From Halomonas organivorans (GTDB taxonomy: Bacteria > Pseudomonadota > Gammaproteobacteria > Pseudomonadales > Halomonadaceae): DNA of 64,000 nt. The DNA lies in assembly GCF_014192055.1 (NCBI RefSeq), contig NZ_JACHXM010000003.1, positions 124,001 through 188,000 of the forward strand, in the 5' to 3' direction. The notes under the pieces are model-generated. The model ran no database searches, was not told the origin of the DNA, and saw nothing but the letters and a program-made list of their open reading frames with translations. Positions 46,887-55,685 of the stretch are shown here, piece after piece. Both the position numbers and the translations under genes were made by a program. Each line of letters begins with the position of its first letter. Positions within the stretch are counted from its first letter, which is position 1.

Positions 46887-47666
46887 ATGACACAATCAAC
46901 AGAGACCCCGATGGTCGAGCTCAAGGGCGTCAAGAAACGCTTCGGCGACCTGGAGGTGCTCAAGGGCATCGACCTGAGGGTCGACCGCGGCAGGATCATC
47001 TCCATCATCGGCCCATCGGGCTCGGGCAAGAGCACACTACTGCGCTCCATCAACAACCTGGAGGTGATCGACGAAGGCAGTATCTTGCTGGATGGCGCCC
47101 AGGTGAATCGCCCCGACCTGAAGGGCCTGGCCTTCGAGAGGCACATCAATCATATCCGCCAGAACATGGGCATGGTGTTTCAGCACTTCAACCTGTTTCC
47201 GCATCTCTCGACATTGGAAAACGTGACCCTGGCGCCCAGAAAGCTCAAGGGAATGGATGCCGGTAGCGCCCGCGAGCTGGGGATGGAGTTGCTCGAGCGC
47301 GTGGGCCTGGCGGACAAGGCACTGTCCTATCCCAGCTCCCTCTCCGGGGGCCAGAAACAGCGGGTGGCCATCGCCCGGGCACTGGCCATGCAGCCCAAGG
47401 TCATGCTCTTCGACGAAGCCACTTCGGCGCTGGATCCCGAGCTGGTCGAGGAGGTAAACCGCGTCATGAAGGGACTCGCCGAGGAGCATATGACCATGCT
47501 GATCGTCACTCACGAGATGGCCTTCGCGCGCGATGTCTCCGATTGGGCGATGTTCATGGATGGCGGCGTCGTGGTCGAGGCCAACACCCCTGACCATCTG
47601 TTCAGCCATCCCGAACAGGAACGCACCCAACACTTCCTGCGCAAGCACCTGGGAGCACCCGCCTGA
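46887..47666 (+). CDS. Polar amino acid ABC transporter, ATP-binding protein
   Basis: A 259-residue ATPase. Walker A is GPSGSGKST, the Q-loop is MGMVFQHFNLFPHLS, the signature is LSGGQKQRVAIARAL, Walker B is VMLFDEATSALDPE and the H-loop is IVTHEM. Very like GlnQ/HisP. Last complete gene of the operon; a 364-base stretch with a truncated ORF follows. Confidence 0.95.
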   Translation: MTQSTETPMVELKGVKKRFGDLEVLKGIDLRVDRGRIISIIGPSGSGKSTLLRSINNLEVIDEGSILLDGAQVNRPDLKGLAFERHINHIRQNMGMVFQHFNLFPHLSTLENVTLAPRKLKGMDAGSARELGMELLERVGLADKALSYPSSLSGGQKQRVAIARALAMQPKVMLFDEATSALDPELVEEVNRVMKGLAEEHMTMLIVTHEMAFARDVSDWAMFMDGGVVVEANTPDHLFSHPEQERTQHFLRKHLGAPA

Positions 47667-47761
47667 CAAGGCTCCACCCCAGCAGATTCGAACAAACCTG
47701 AAGCCACTCCGGCCGGTTCCTGCATCGGCCGGCGGCATCCCACTCCCTGAAGGAGCAACAC

Positions 47762-47908
47762 GTGCACGACACGATGCCCCACGGTGCATCACCTATCGCC
47801 GGAGGAGGTACAGCCGGGCTGATCAGGGATCGCGCTCGAGCGAGCGCTTCATGGCCTCACCCGGATCGAGCGCCGATGGCAACTGGTCGAGCCAGGCGCG
47901 CCCTATAG
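47762..47908 (+). pseudogene. Truncated ORF after the ABC transporter operon
   Basis: A GTG start with a good AAGGAG site 6 bases earlier opens a 48-codon reading frame (MHDTMPHGASPIAGGGTAGL...). The first 20 residues look like a real N-terminus and the rest is Arg/Ala-rich filler, ending at TAG. It reads as the stump of a further operon gene cut near 47820. I recognise no family in it, so this is tentative. Confidence 0.3.
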
Positions 47909-47990
47909 CGATAATCACCAGGAAGCGCGCTCCCGGCACGCTCGACACGGCACTGGGCACAAGCCACCGCCGGGACGTGATTGATGACAG
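47800..47990 (-). pseudogene. Possible recombinase/integrase C-terminal remnant
   Basis: The minus strand encodes RFLVIIAIGRAWLDQL, then GEAMKRSLERDP, a stop, and SARLYLLRR. This is reminiscent of the helix-turn-helix region found near the end of many site-specific recombinases (pattern AIARGRAWLDQL...EREGVSARYVSRLLRL), with an in-frame stop. Nothing upstream resembles a catalytic domain. Weak, by-eye similarity only. Outside these two remnants I see nothing in 47667-48030. Confidence 0.3.
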
Positions 47991-48030
47991 GGGAGCGGGA
48001 AGAAGACGCGGGCGAACGCCGGGCCAGGCG

Positions 48031-49143
48031 TCACATTGCCTCGTCGGCAGGCATGAGGCCCTGACGTCGAGACCAGAAGGGATGGTCCGACCAGCGTCGC
48101 TCCCGCCGATATTGATCCTGCCACTCCTGAAGAAAACGACCGATGCCCCGGTTAGCGCGCCGCGCATACTGGCGGGCCGCTTCCCGACCGTTGCCGTCGA
48201 GCCAGTCGGCGATGACCGGCGCCGCGGCCAGGCCGTCGCCCAGCGCATTGGAAATCCCCGAGGAGGTCAGCGGATCGAAGCTGGACAAGGCATCGCCCAC
48301 GGCCAGCCAGCCGGGGCCGGCGGCCCGGGTGACGAAACCGCTATGGGCAGGGAAACAGTGGAGCGTGACATCGAGCCGAGACGGTGCCGGCAGCCACTGC
48401 TGCAGTTCCTCCGTCTGCGCCCAGAGGGCCTGGAAGGTGTCGCCATGCCTCAGCCCCTGCCGACGGACGAGGCCGGCGTCCGACATCAACGCCAGCAGCG
48501 CCGAACCGTCCGGCAAGGGCGCGGCGTACCACCAGCCCTCGGCCACCGACTCCACCAGCGTGATGCCCTCCAGCCTGCCGGCACTCGGCCACTGGCATGC
48601 CACCGCCACCAGCTCGTCGAGCCGCCTGCGCTCGACACCGAGCCGCCGGCAAAGCGCGGCACGTCGGCCCGATGCGTCGACCAGATAGCGACAGCGCAAG
48701 GCGTGATGCCTTGCGCTGTGAGCCACCTCGAGCCGCCACTCGCCTTCACTCCAGCGCACGGCTTCCAGCACCGATGGCGTCAGCAGGGTCACGCCTCGCG
48801 CGCGACAGGCCAGGCGCAGCGCCTCGTCGAAGCGCTCCCGATCGAGATGCCAGCCGTCTCCCGCCGAGTGACGAAGAAAATCGTCGTACCCTCGCCGGCC
48901 TGCCCAGCGGGAGAGGTTGGCGTAATAGCGCCGGTGACCGCCCGCCTCCAGGTCATCCGACAGTCCCAAGCGCCGCAACTTGTCGGCCACGTCGGGCGCC
49001 GCCGACTCCCCTACGCGAAAGGCCTGCCGGGCAGGCCTGTCCAGCATGGCCACGCGCTCGACCCCCGCCGCCATGGCGGCGAGTGCCGTGGCACAGCCGG
49101 CGGGCCCGGCGCCAAGGACGACAAGGTCGACATCAGCGGCCAT
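48031..49143 (-). CDS. lodB: LodB-like FAD-dependent oxidoreductase
   Basis: A 370-residue flavoprotein of the tryptophan-halogenase/geranylgeranyl reductase type. The N-terminal FAD loop is VVLGAGPAGCATALAAM; the second FAD motif is AVGDALSSFDPLTSSGISNAL, partly cited. Its start overlaps the end of the LodA-like gene by 11 bases. In Marinomonas, LodB is needed to form the cysteine tryptophylquinone cofactor of LodA, and that is the obvious role. The name rests on context and family, not on close identity. Confidence 0.85.
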   Translation of the reverse strand: MAADVDLVVLGAGPAGCATALAAMAAGVERVAMLDRPARQAFRVGESAAPDVADKLRRLGLSDDLEAGGHRRYYANLSRWAGRRGYDDFLRHSAGDGWHLDRERFDEALRLACRARGVTLLTPSVLEAVRWSEGEWRLEVAHSARHHALRCRYLVDASGRRAALCRRLGVERRRLDELVAVACQWPSAGRLEGITLVESVAEGWWYAAPLPDGSALLALMSDAGLVRRQGLRHGDTFQALWAQTEELQQWLPAPSRLDVTLHCFPAHSGFVTRAAGPGWLAVGDALSSFDPLTSSGISNALGDGLAAAPVIADWLDGNGREAARQYARRANRGIGRFLQEWQDQYRRERRWSDHPFWSRRQGLMPADEAM

Positions 49144-50902
49144 CGGGGGTGAAGGGCCGCGGCAAGGTGCGAGCGACTTCCACGAAACGCCGCTCCCCTT
49201 GCACCTCTTTTTCCATCACGAAGCCCAATTGCGACCAGTACTGCACCATCTGCACGTCATCGGCAAAGGAGATGAAATCGCCCCGCAGCTGGTCGAAATC
49301 GGTACCGACCCAGGCCACCTGACCTTCCGTCTGCTCGTTCGGCGTCGGAATGGCCGTCAGTGGCTCGGCTTGTGCCTGCGGATCCAGATAGACGAACTCG
49401 GGCCGCTGCGCTGGCCACCACCACAGCACTCGCTCGCCGATGGGCTGTGAAGAGCACTCGTTGAAGTCGGCCTGCCAGGGAATAGCCATATAGCGAGTGA
49501 GGTCTCCGGGTTCCATCGCTGAAGGCGTGAATCCCAGACCGAGCGGCCCTTGGGTGGGGGGCGCGGCATTGATGCGCAAAGGGTCGTCGCTGCGGTAGAT
49601 GGCCCGATTCCGGGAGATCCACGTCAGCTCGATGCCCGGCGAGAAGGCGCCCCCCACGCAGTTGTCCAGGACATGCCGGGTCAATGACATCGGGCCGCCA
49701 TCGGCCACCGGCTCGTTGACGAAGTGGCCGGCAGCCCACTGCTGGATGAAGAAGAACTGGGTATCCGTCAAGCGCAGGTAGTTGGAGGTCAGGGTGCCGT
49801 CGATGAGACAGTTGTCCCCCGCCAGGTAGGGCATCATGGTGGCGCCGCGAGCGGAGACGATGGTGTTCTCGTTGGCCGGCGGCCTCAGGATGTCCAGGAT
49901 CCAATGGCGCAGGCCTCGATAGTGATCCTCGGCGCCCGGCACCGCACCGAGCATCTGCATGTCGAAGCTGTGAGGCTTGGGAGGAATGGCCGCGACCCAG
50001 GAATAGGTGGTCGCACGCTCCAGCAGGGGCCGTATCTCACTCTGGAAATTTGGCCTGTAGCCTTCCGCCCCACCCTGCCACATGCCTTGATCGTTGATGC
50101 CAGGAAAGTGGCCGGCGCGGACCGCGCTGTCGAAGATGGTGTCCCACAGGGTGACAAGGTTGGCGATCTCGGGCGCATAGGAGGGTGGCGCCACCGCCAC
50201 CCAGGCCGTATCGGCCGGCGTGCTGCGGGCATCTTCCCATTCAATGACCGCACTGACCGAGCCGTCGCTGGTGTCATCCCACCAGCCGTCGTTGTTGGCG
50301 TACTGCTCGATCACCGCATTCTCGTCTTCGCTCCCGGACACCCCCAGGCCGCCCAGCACCAGCAGGCGGCCGGCATCATCGGTTCGCAGCTCTCCCAGCG
50401 TGTCGATCCGCTTGCGATCCGGGTAGAGCACGCCTTCCGGGAAATGGGCTCCGCGATACCCCTCCGGAACGCTATGGCGATCCAGAGGGACAGGGCCAGC
50501 CTGGGCGCCAGCGATCTTCCTCGGGCCCGGATCGATGATCAGCAGGTGGCGATTCTCCACCCGTGCATTGCGCAGGGGATGATTGCTGGCATAGCCATGC
50601 TCGCCCTCGTTGGTGGCGAACTCGTACCAGCTGGCCTTCTTGTTCGCCAGATGTACGGTCCAGGTGATCGATTTCACCCCGGGCGTATCCAGGTTGACTT
50701 CCCTGTCGCCGTCGAAAATGCGGAAACGGGCCGCCTGCCGGCACATACGACCCTGCCCATCGCGGAAATCGTCCTGAGTAAAGGCCCTGCCATCGAGGTT
50801 GATGGGCAACCCACGATACTCTTCGGGACCGATGTAGCATGCCTCAGGGGCATTGCCCACTCGCGCAATGCCGATAGGCGGATAGATCTTGTAGTCAGCC
50901 AT
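49133..50902 (-). CDS. LodA-like quinoprotein oxidase (CTQ-dependent)
   Basis: A 589-residue member of the LodA/GoxA group, enzymes that oxidise an amino acid amine with release of H2O2. The opening (IYPPIGIARVGNAP) is the family start. Cys483 in DFNECSS and Trp556 in QYWSQLGFV are the expected cross-linked pair, and Asp479 lies four residues before the cysteine, just as Asp512 and Cys516 do in Marinomonas LodA. No signal peptide. Lysine epsilon-oxidase versus glycine or other amine oxidase cannot be decided. It is coupled to the flavoprotein gene; a ferritin-like gene precedes it. GC is lower than in the neighbours. Confidence 0.88.
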   Translation of the reverse strand: MADYKIYPPIGIARVGNAPEACYIGPEEYRGLPINLDGRAFTQDDFRDGQGRMCRQAARFRIFDGDREVNLDTPGVKSITWTVHLANKKASWYEFATNEGEHGYASNHPLRNARVENRHLLIIDPGPRKIAGAQAGPVPLDRHSVPEGYRGAHFPEGVLYPDRKRIDTLGELRTDDAGRLLVLGGLGVSGSEDENAVIEQYANNDGWWDDTSDGSVSAVIEWEDARSTPADTAWVAVAPPSYAPEIANLVTLWDTIFDSAVRAGHFPGINDQGMWQGGAEGYRPNFQSEIRPLLERATTYSWVAAIPPKPHSFDMQMLGAVPGAEDHYRGLRHWILDILRPPANENTIVSARGATMMPYLAGDNCLIDGTLTSNYLRLTDTQFFFIQQWAAGHFVNEPVADGGPMSLTRHVLDNCVGGAFSPGIELTWISRNRAIYRSDDPLRINAAPPTQGPLGLGFTPSAMEPGDLTRYMAIPWQADFNECSSQPIGERVLWWWPAQRPEFVYLDPQAQAEPLTAIPTPNEQTEGQVAWVGTDFDQLRGDFISFADDVQMVQYWSQLGFVMEKEVQGERRFVEVARTLPRPFTPDGR

Positions 50903-50928
50903 GATGATGTCCTTTCCCCTCCAACCCG

Positions 50929-52167
50929 TTACAAGCGCAGCGCCCCGGCCGCCTTCACGATCTCCTGGTCGCCCGCCAGGGCGGCTTCGAGGTACCGTCG
51001 CGGCTCATGGCCCTGCGCTGTGGAAGGCAGTCGATGACTCTCGTCCTCGAGCTCTCGCGCCAGCTCCTCGACGCTGCGCCGACGGTCCGCCCGGTAGCGC
51101 CAGGCCGGCGCGGCATTGGGCCCCACGGCACCATCGCCATCGGCGAAGGCCGGGGTCGTCATCAGCGTTCTGGCGAGATGTGGCAGGACGCGATGCATGA
51201 TCGACAGCACGACGCTGAAGTAAGGGTCGGGGGCATCGGCCCTGAAGGCGGCCTCGAAGGCACGCAGCATCAGGCTGTAGTGGTCATCGAAGCTCTCGGC
51301 AAGCCGCCTGGCCTGGGGATTGGTGTAATCACTGCCGGACGGGTTGGAAATGATCGGCAGCGTCGGGGGAAAGTTGGCGGTATCGAGGGCAACTTCGCGG
51401 AACTTGAGGAAATGGCTCAGCTCATACGGGGTGCCAAGGATCGGCCCGTAGGTGCCGTCGGTGCGTTTTCCATAGTGATTGTAGGTACCGAAACGCTCGA
51501 CGGGCACCAAGGGTTTCTCGGGGGGAACGGTGCCTTCGCCCTGCTCGACGATTTCGTTGACCGCGACGTGAAAGCTCTTCTTGTCCACCACTTCACCGAC
51601 ATCACCGCCGAACTTTCCGAGATAGATGTTGGTTCTTTGCCGGCCGGGAACGCCCGTGGTACTGAAGGGGTTGCCCGGATAGGCATCCACCGCTGCTATC
51701 AGGGCACCGTAGAGCTGGGCGATGCTGTCGTAGTTGTCACCCTGAGGAGGGGCCCCATACTGGGCCGGACTCTCGATGGCGGTAAAGACATTGGCGAACA
51801 CGTCGGGGGAGGCCCGATACAGACCGACCTGTGGCGTCGTCTCGGGATTGGCCCTGGGCAGATGACCGGGGTAAACGGGCACCGCGTCTCCGGTAAACCT
51901 GGGCAATGCTCCCAGCGCCACGACGATATTGGCGGCCTGGTTGACATGAAACATCTCTTCCATGACGACGCTGCGCAAGACCTGGTAGGCATGACTGCCA
52001 GTGTCCGAAATGGAATAGAGCGAGGTGAGATACACGGGAATGGTCGTGAACTCCACCTGCAATGCCAGCTGTGCCGCTTCCTGCAAATCTTCCAGTGAAG
52101 ATGAGGTCGTGCTTGCCAACCTGTCGAACAGACCCGCCGGGCGGGCCCGGGCTTCCGATATCGCCAT
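50929..52167 (-). CDS. Ferritin-like domain protein (VioB/RebD-type fold)
   Basis: A 412-residue protein. Residues about 25-270 have the helical ferritin-like pattern with iron ligands: Glu39 in QVEFTTIPVYL, and Glu71-x-x-His74 in MEEMFHVNQAA, then ELSHFLKFREV later. This matches the iminophenyl-pyruvate dimer synthase/ferritin-like family (VioB, RebD, StaD). A di-iron or catalase-like role is likely; with a peroxide-producing oxidase next door, oxygen or peroxide handling is reasonable. It lies 26 bases before the LodA-like gene. A GGGGG site precedes the ATG. Confidence 0.75.
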   Translation of the reverse strand: MAISEARARPAGLFDRLASTTSSSLEDLQEAAQLALQVEFTTIPVYLTSLYSISDTGSHAYQVLRSVVMEEMFHVNQAANIVVALGALPRFTGDAVPVYPGHLPRANPETTPQVGLYRASPDVFANVFTAIESPAQYGAPPQGDNYDSIAQLYGALIAAVDAYPGNPFSTTGVPGRQRTNIYLGKFGGDVGEVVDKKSFHVAVNEIVEQGEGTVPPEKPLVPVERFGTYNHYGKRTDGTYGPILGTPYELSHFLKFREVALDTANFPPTLPIISNPSGSDYTNPQARRLAESFDDHYSLMLRAFEAAFRADAPDPYFSVVLSIMHRVLPHLARTLMTTPAFADGDGAVGPNAAPAWRYRADRRRSVEELARELEDESHRLPSTAQGHEPRRYLEAALAGDQEIVKAAGALRL

Positions 52168-52282
52168 GGTCTTTCACCCCCTTGTCGTTTGTCGTGCCAT
52201 TTCGAGTTTCCCGTTTTCCCTGCGTCCCTCTCTTCTCCCCCTGGCGTTCATGACCGTGTGATAGCGACGATTTTTCGTGCGC

Positions 52283-53356
52283 TCAGTCTTTCTTCCTCAG
52301 TGTATTGATCTGGATGTGCGGCCATCGCGTGGTGCCGCCATCGGTCCCAAACTGAAACTCGAAGTACTGGATCTGCTCGTACTGCAATTGCAGGATTTCC
52401 TTGCCATCCTCGACGACAGTTTCTATCCACAGGCGAAATGTCATCTCGCTGACGGACGCGAACCTGCTGACGAACGGGGTATTCAGCACCCCACCTCCGG
52501 GCCCACCCGCCTCACGCGTGCACATCTCGATCAGCACGAAGTCCTTGACCTCCTGGTGCTGGAGGGCGTCGCGCAAGCGCAGGTCCGGACGGACCGAATA
52601 GGGATAGAGATCGTGCGCCAGGATGCGCTGCGTGTAGGTCTTGTTGCCGCTTGGACATCGCTCGGCGAGACTGGGGTCGTGAACCCAGGCCGGCGCTTTC
52701 TCGTCGAGGTCGATAGGGGTATCGGGGCCGGTACCGGCCAGGCCCATGCTCGATGAAATGGCCAGGTGAGCGGGATCCCAGGCAGCGGTTCCATGCGGGA
52801 ATGTCGGCCTGCCCGAACCCTGCGAGTACTTACCCAGTAACAGCACGGTGCTGCCATGGGGGATCGTGCCGCTGCGAGAAATCGAATAGGGAGGCACATA
52901 CACCGGCCCGTCGGAGCCAGCGCCCGCGGAGAGTTCAGGATAGCCGATGTCGGTCATGATGGATTGATCGTCGGCGGGATGGTTGTAAAGGGTATCCAGC
53001 CACAGATACATGCCGTTCTCTTCATGGAGCCCGTTCCCCGCGAGATCCTGAATACTCTGGCTGTACTTGACCGCACCGCTGAACTGCTCGTTGGCGCCGC
53101 CGCGGTTGCGAACGCCACCGGGCACCAGCGTGAAGGTCAGTTCTTCCTGGTAATCCTGACAGAGAAAATGAAACTTTCCGGGAATGGTTTCTGAGTTGGT
53201 ACCGGGGGAAGGCAGGCAAGTGGTGTGCAACCCCCACCCCGTACGATTGTTATCCGGGTTATGATTGACCCAGGTTCCCGCCAGCTGTTCGAGAACACCA
53301 TAATTCGCAGGCTTGTCGAGAACGCCGGGATGATATATCGGCTGATGGGCAGGCAT
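52283..53356 (-). CDS. Heme-binding beta-barrel (nitrobindin-like) candidate
   Basis: A 357-residue cytoplasmic protein, not clearly recognised. Near the N-terminus LEQLAGTWVNHNPDN... recalls the L-x-G-x-W opening of nitrobindin/calycin-type barrels, and much of the rest is strand-rich (ETIPGKFHFLCQDYQEELTF, MTFRLWIETVVEDGKEI). I start at MPAHQP, which has GGGGGAG directly upstream. It is first in the minus-strand group with the ferritin-like, LodA-like and LodB-like genes, 115 bases before the second. Binding of heme or a hydrophobic ligand is a guess from fold. Confidence 0.6.
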   Translation of the reverse strand: MPAHQPIYHPGVLDKPANYGVLEQLAGTWVNHNPDNNRTGWGLHTTCLPSPGTNSETIPGKFHFLCQDYQEELTFTLVPGGVRNRGGANEQFSGAVKYSQSIQDLAGNGLHEENGMYLWLDTLYNHPADDQSIMTDIGYPELSAGAGSDGPVYVPPYSISRSGTIPHGSTVLLLGKYSQGSGRPTFPHGTAAWDPAHLAISSSMGLAGTGPDTPIDLDEKAPAWVHDPSLAERCPSGNKTYTQRILAHDLYPYSVRPDLRLRDALQHQEVKDFVLIEMCTREAGGPGGGVLNTPFVSRFASVSEMTFRLWIETVVEDGKEILQLQYEQIQYFEFQFGTDGGTTRWPHIQINTLRKKD

Positions 53357-54063
53357 GCTCTCCCCCTGTTGCGGCATCTGTTGTTGTCAATCTTGTTATA
53401 TATGTCGCTGCATATGTTGTCGTATGCATTGTCATGTCTCGGTCAGCGTGAGGTCACGGGAACGGCATCAAGAGGCCACGCGGCCAGCGACCCTGCCCCC
53501 ATATCGTCCCATTACACAGCCGAATGATGGAGAAACCGTGACACCTCCGTTACCTGCAGCCTGGGACGGGACATCCCGGTGACGTCACGAGCCCGCTCCT
53601 GCAATGGAGCGTCGTGGAAGCATGAAAAAAATCATACATTATAAAAAAACAATGTAGTCGCCGGATGGTCGGCGCGCAATTCAGCCCGCCGTTCTCGACA
53701 GCGCCCGGCCCTCTTCTTCCGTACACGTGGCTATCGAGGTCGGACACCTGCCCTTTCCAGGCACCGATGACCAGGCGGCCTCTGCGGAAGAAGGAGGAAG
53801 GAGGAAGATGGCACGACAACGCCGTTCGGCAGACCGTCACGCGCCTGAACACCGCAGGAACGGGGTCGAAGAGGATGGCTCGACCCCTTCGGACGCTTCC
53901 GCCGGGGCAGCTGCAGGCGGCTCACCGCATGCCGGTATTCACTACTGGAAGGTATTTGCAGGGAAACGCCATCTCGCGGGGAGAACACGCGAGGAAGAAA
54001 GGAAGAGCCGCGATTTCAGCGGTCGTCGAGCGACGGTCGACGATATCGGGGTCCTGAAATGGA
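53357..54063. other. AT-rich non-coding stretch upstream of the lod cluster
   Basis: About 700 bases with no gene I can support. 53380-53430 and 53615-53665 are conspicuously AT-rich for this genome and include TATAAT on the minus strand near 53645 and an inverted TACATT/AATGTA pair; these may be the promoter region for the lod-type operon. GTGACGTCAC at 53579-53588 is a short palindrome. An ORF from 53808 on the plus strand has a good ribosome-binding site but runs into the antisense of ffs and resembles nothing. Confidence 0.5.
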
Positions 54064-54173
54064 GGCGGCCCCAAAAGCCACATCCCGGCACACGCGTCCA
54101 TCACTACCGTTGCTCCCTTCCGGGCCTGGCGGGGTTTGCGACTTAGCGTTGCGGGAGGACCTAAGGGGCCACC
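54064..54173 (-). ncRNA. ffs: Signal recognition particle 4.5S RNA
   Basis: On the minus strand a 110-base RNA begins GGTGGCCCC and ends GGGGCCGCC, which pair to close the rod. Inside are the landmarks of bacterial 4.5S RNA: CTCCCGCAACGC, the GGCCCGGAAGGGAGCA apical loop with the GGAA tetraloop that binds Ffh, and GACGCGTGTGCCGGGATGT, nearly identical to the E. coli 3' arm. E. coli 4.5S RNA is 114 bases. Confidence 0.96.
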
Positions 54174-54247
54174 ACAGCAGGCACTTGGCGTGCCATTTTT
54201 GTCAGGCAGTTCTCTGAGCGGGATCAGTCACTTGCCGAACGCTGCGC

Positions 54248-54276
54248 ACTATATCAAGTGACCCTCCGCTCGGCAA
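54248..54276 (-). promoter_or_regulatory. Putative sigma-70 promoter for ffs
   Basis: On the minus strand TTGCCG, a 17-base spacer and TATAGT, followed by GCGC, a GC-rich discriminator as in stable RNA promoters. The transcript would carry a leader of about 70 bases before the mature 4.5S RNA, which then needs 5' processing. It could instead be unrelated. Confidence 0.5.
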
Positions 54277-54415
54277 GGATGGATTGCCGTCGGCACCCGG
54301 CGTTGACGGCAGAGACAAGGCGGCTCGCGACCACCTGCTATGGTGAAGGCATGCCTTCGCTCGTGGCGCCGATGCGCCGACGGGCGTTTTCCCTTGTCGA
54401 CCCTGGAGGTATGCC

Positions 54416-55639
54416 ATGAAGAAGGATCCGAACAAGGGCTATATCGCCCTGCTGGGCTGGAGCCTGAATGCCATCGAAGCCGCCGAGAACTTCGACCGGC
54501 GATACGTGGTGGTGGCGCCTGACTGGGCGGAGGATTACTGCCAACAGCATGATATTCCCTATATTTCCTGGAATTTCGAGCGACTCAACGACCGCTCCAT
54601 GGAGATCGCCGAGACGCTCAAGGAGATGGGCGTCAACGTGTCCATACCGCTGTTCGAGGAAACCGTGGAATGGGCCGGGGCCATCAATTCGGTGCTGCTC
54701 GATAGCCCCCGGCTCTACGGCCAGTCGCTGCTGCTGCGCGACAAGGCGCTGATGAAGCGACGCGCCCAGTTGGGCGGCATCCGCGTCGGGATCTTCGAGG
54801 AAGCCCATGACAAGGACGACGTCATCCGCTTCCTCAAGCGCGTCAACCAGACCCTGCTCAAGCTCGACGGCGACCCCAACGATCCCATCCACCTCAAGGC
54901 CTTCGACAAGGCGGGCTGCCTGGGGCATCGCGTGATCCGCACCCCCGACGAGGTCGATACCATTCCCGAAGAGGAATTCCCGGTACTGATGGAGTCGCAC
55001 CTGGACGGATGGGAGTTCGCCGTGGAAGCCTGGATCCACGACGGCAAGATCGCCTTCCTCAACATCTCCGAGTACGTCACCCTGGGCTACTCGGTGTTCG
55101 TGCCCGCCTCGCCCGAACTCGAGAAGTATCGCCCGCAGATCACCGCCCAGATCGAGAAGCTGATAAAGGCCTTCGACATCGAGTTCGGCCTGATCCATCC
55201 CGAGTATTTCGTGACCAGCGACGGCGAGATGTACTTCGGCGAAGTCGCCTATCGCCCACCGGGATTCAAGGTCTTCGAGCTGCTCGAACGGGTCTATGGC
55301 TTCAATGCCTATCAGGCCAGCATGCTGGTCTTCGACCCCAAGACCACCGCCGAGGAGGTCAAGACCTTCTTCCCCAGGGAAGTGGTCGACGCCGACGGCT
55401 ACGCCGGCTGCTTCGGCGTGTACCCGCGGCTGCGGGTCGTCAGCCGACTGGAGATTCCCGAAGAGGTCGAGGACGACCCCTATTTCGAGTCTCACGAGCT
55501 GACCCCGCCGCTCCAGGAGACCGTGACCAAGCGCACGGCCTTCGGCACACACTGGGGCCTGGTGTACTTCAAGGGCGACGATCCCCATCGCATGCGCGAT
55601 CTGCTCAAGAACCTGGAAGAACTTGATTTCTATGTCTGA
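54416..55639 (+). CDS. ATP-grasp domain ligase
   Basis: A 407-residue ATP-grasp enzyme. Residues 1-110 look like the pre-ATP-grasp Rossmann region; DKALMKRRAQLGGIRVG starts the ATP-grasp fold; MESHLDGWEFAVEAW and GLIHPEYFVTSDGEMYFGEVAYRPPG are the metal and phosphate sites (Glu/Asn-Arg type). Such enzymes join a carboxylate to an amine or thiol through an acyl phosphate. GGAGG precedes the ATG. It lies 46 bases upstream of a papain-like protein in the same direction, with no other partner. No substrate can be assigned. Confidence 0.88.
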   Translation: MKKDPNKGYIALLGWSLNAIEAAENFDRRYVVVAPDWAEDYCQQHDIPYISWNFERLNDRSMEIAETLKEMGVNVSIPLFEETVEWAGAINSVLLDSPRLYGQSLLLRDKALMKRRAQLGGIRVGIFEEAHDKDDVIRFLKRVNQTLLKLDGDPNDPIHLKAFDKAGCLGHRVIRTPDEVDTIPEEEFPVLMESHLDGWEFAVEAWIHDGKIAFLNISEYVTLGYSVFVPASPELEKYRPQITAQIEKLIKAFDIEFGLIHPEYFVTSDGEMYFGEVAYRPPGFKVFELLERVYGFNAYQASMLVFDPKTTAEEVKTFFPREVVDADGYAGCFGVYPRLRVVSRLEIPEEVEDDPYFESHELTPPLQETVTKRTAFGTHWGLVYFKGDDPHRMRDLLKNLEELDFYV

Positions 55640-55685
55640 TAGGGGCGTCATGGTCGCCATGATGACCTGAAGACGAGGAGTCGGC

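Noticed and set aside
53808..54146. Plus-strand ORF with a strong GGAGGAAG ribosome-binding site (MARQRRSADRH...)
   Set aside because: Its end runs across the antisense of the 4.5S RNA gene and the product is charged, low-complexity and unlike any family. A very short true peptide cannot be excluded.
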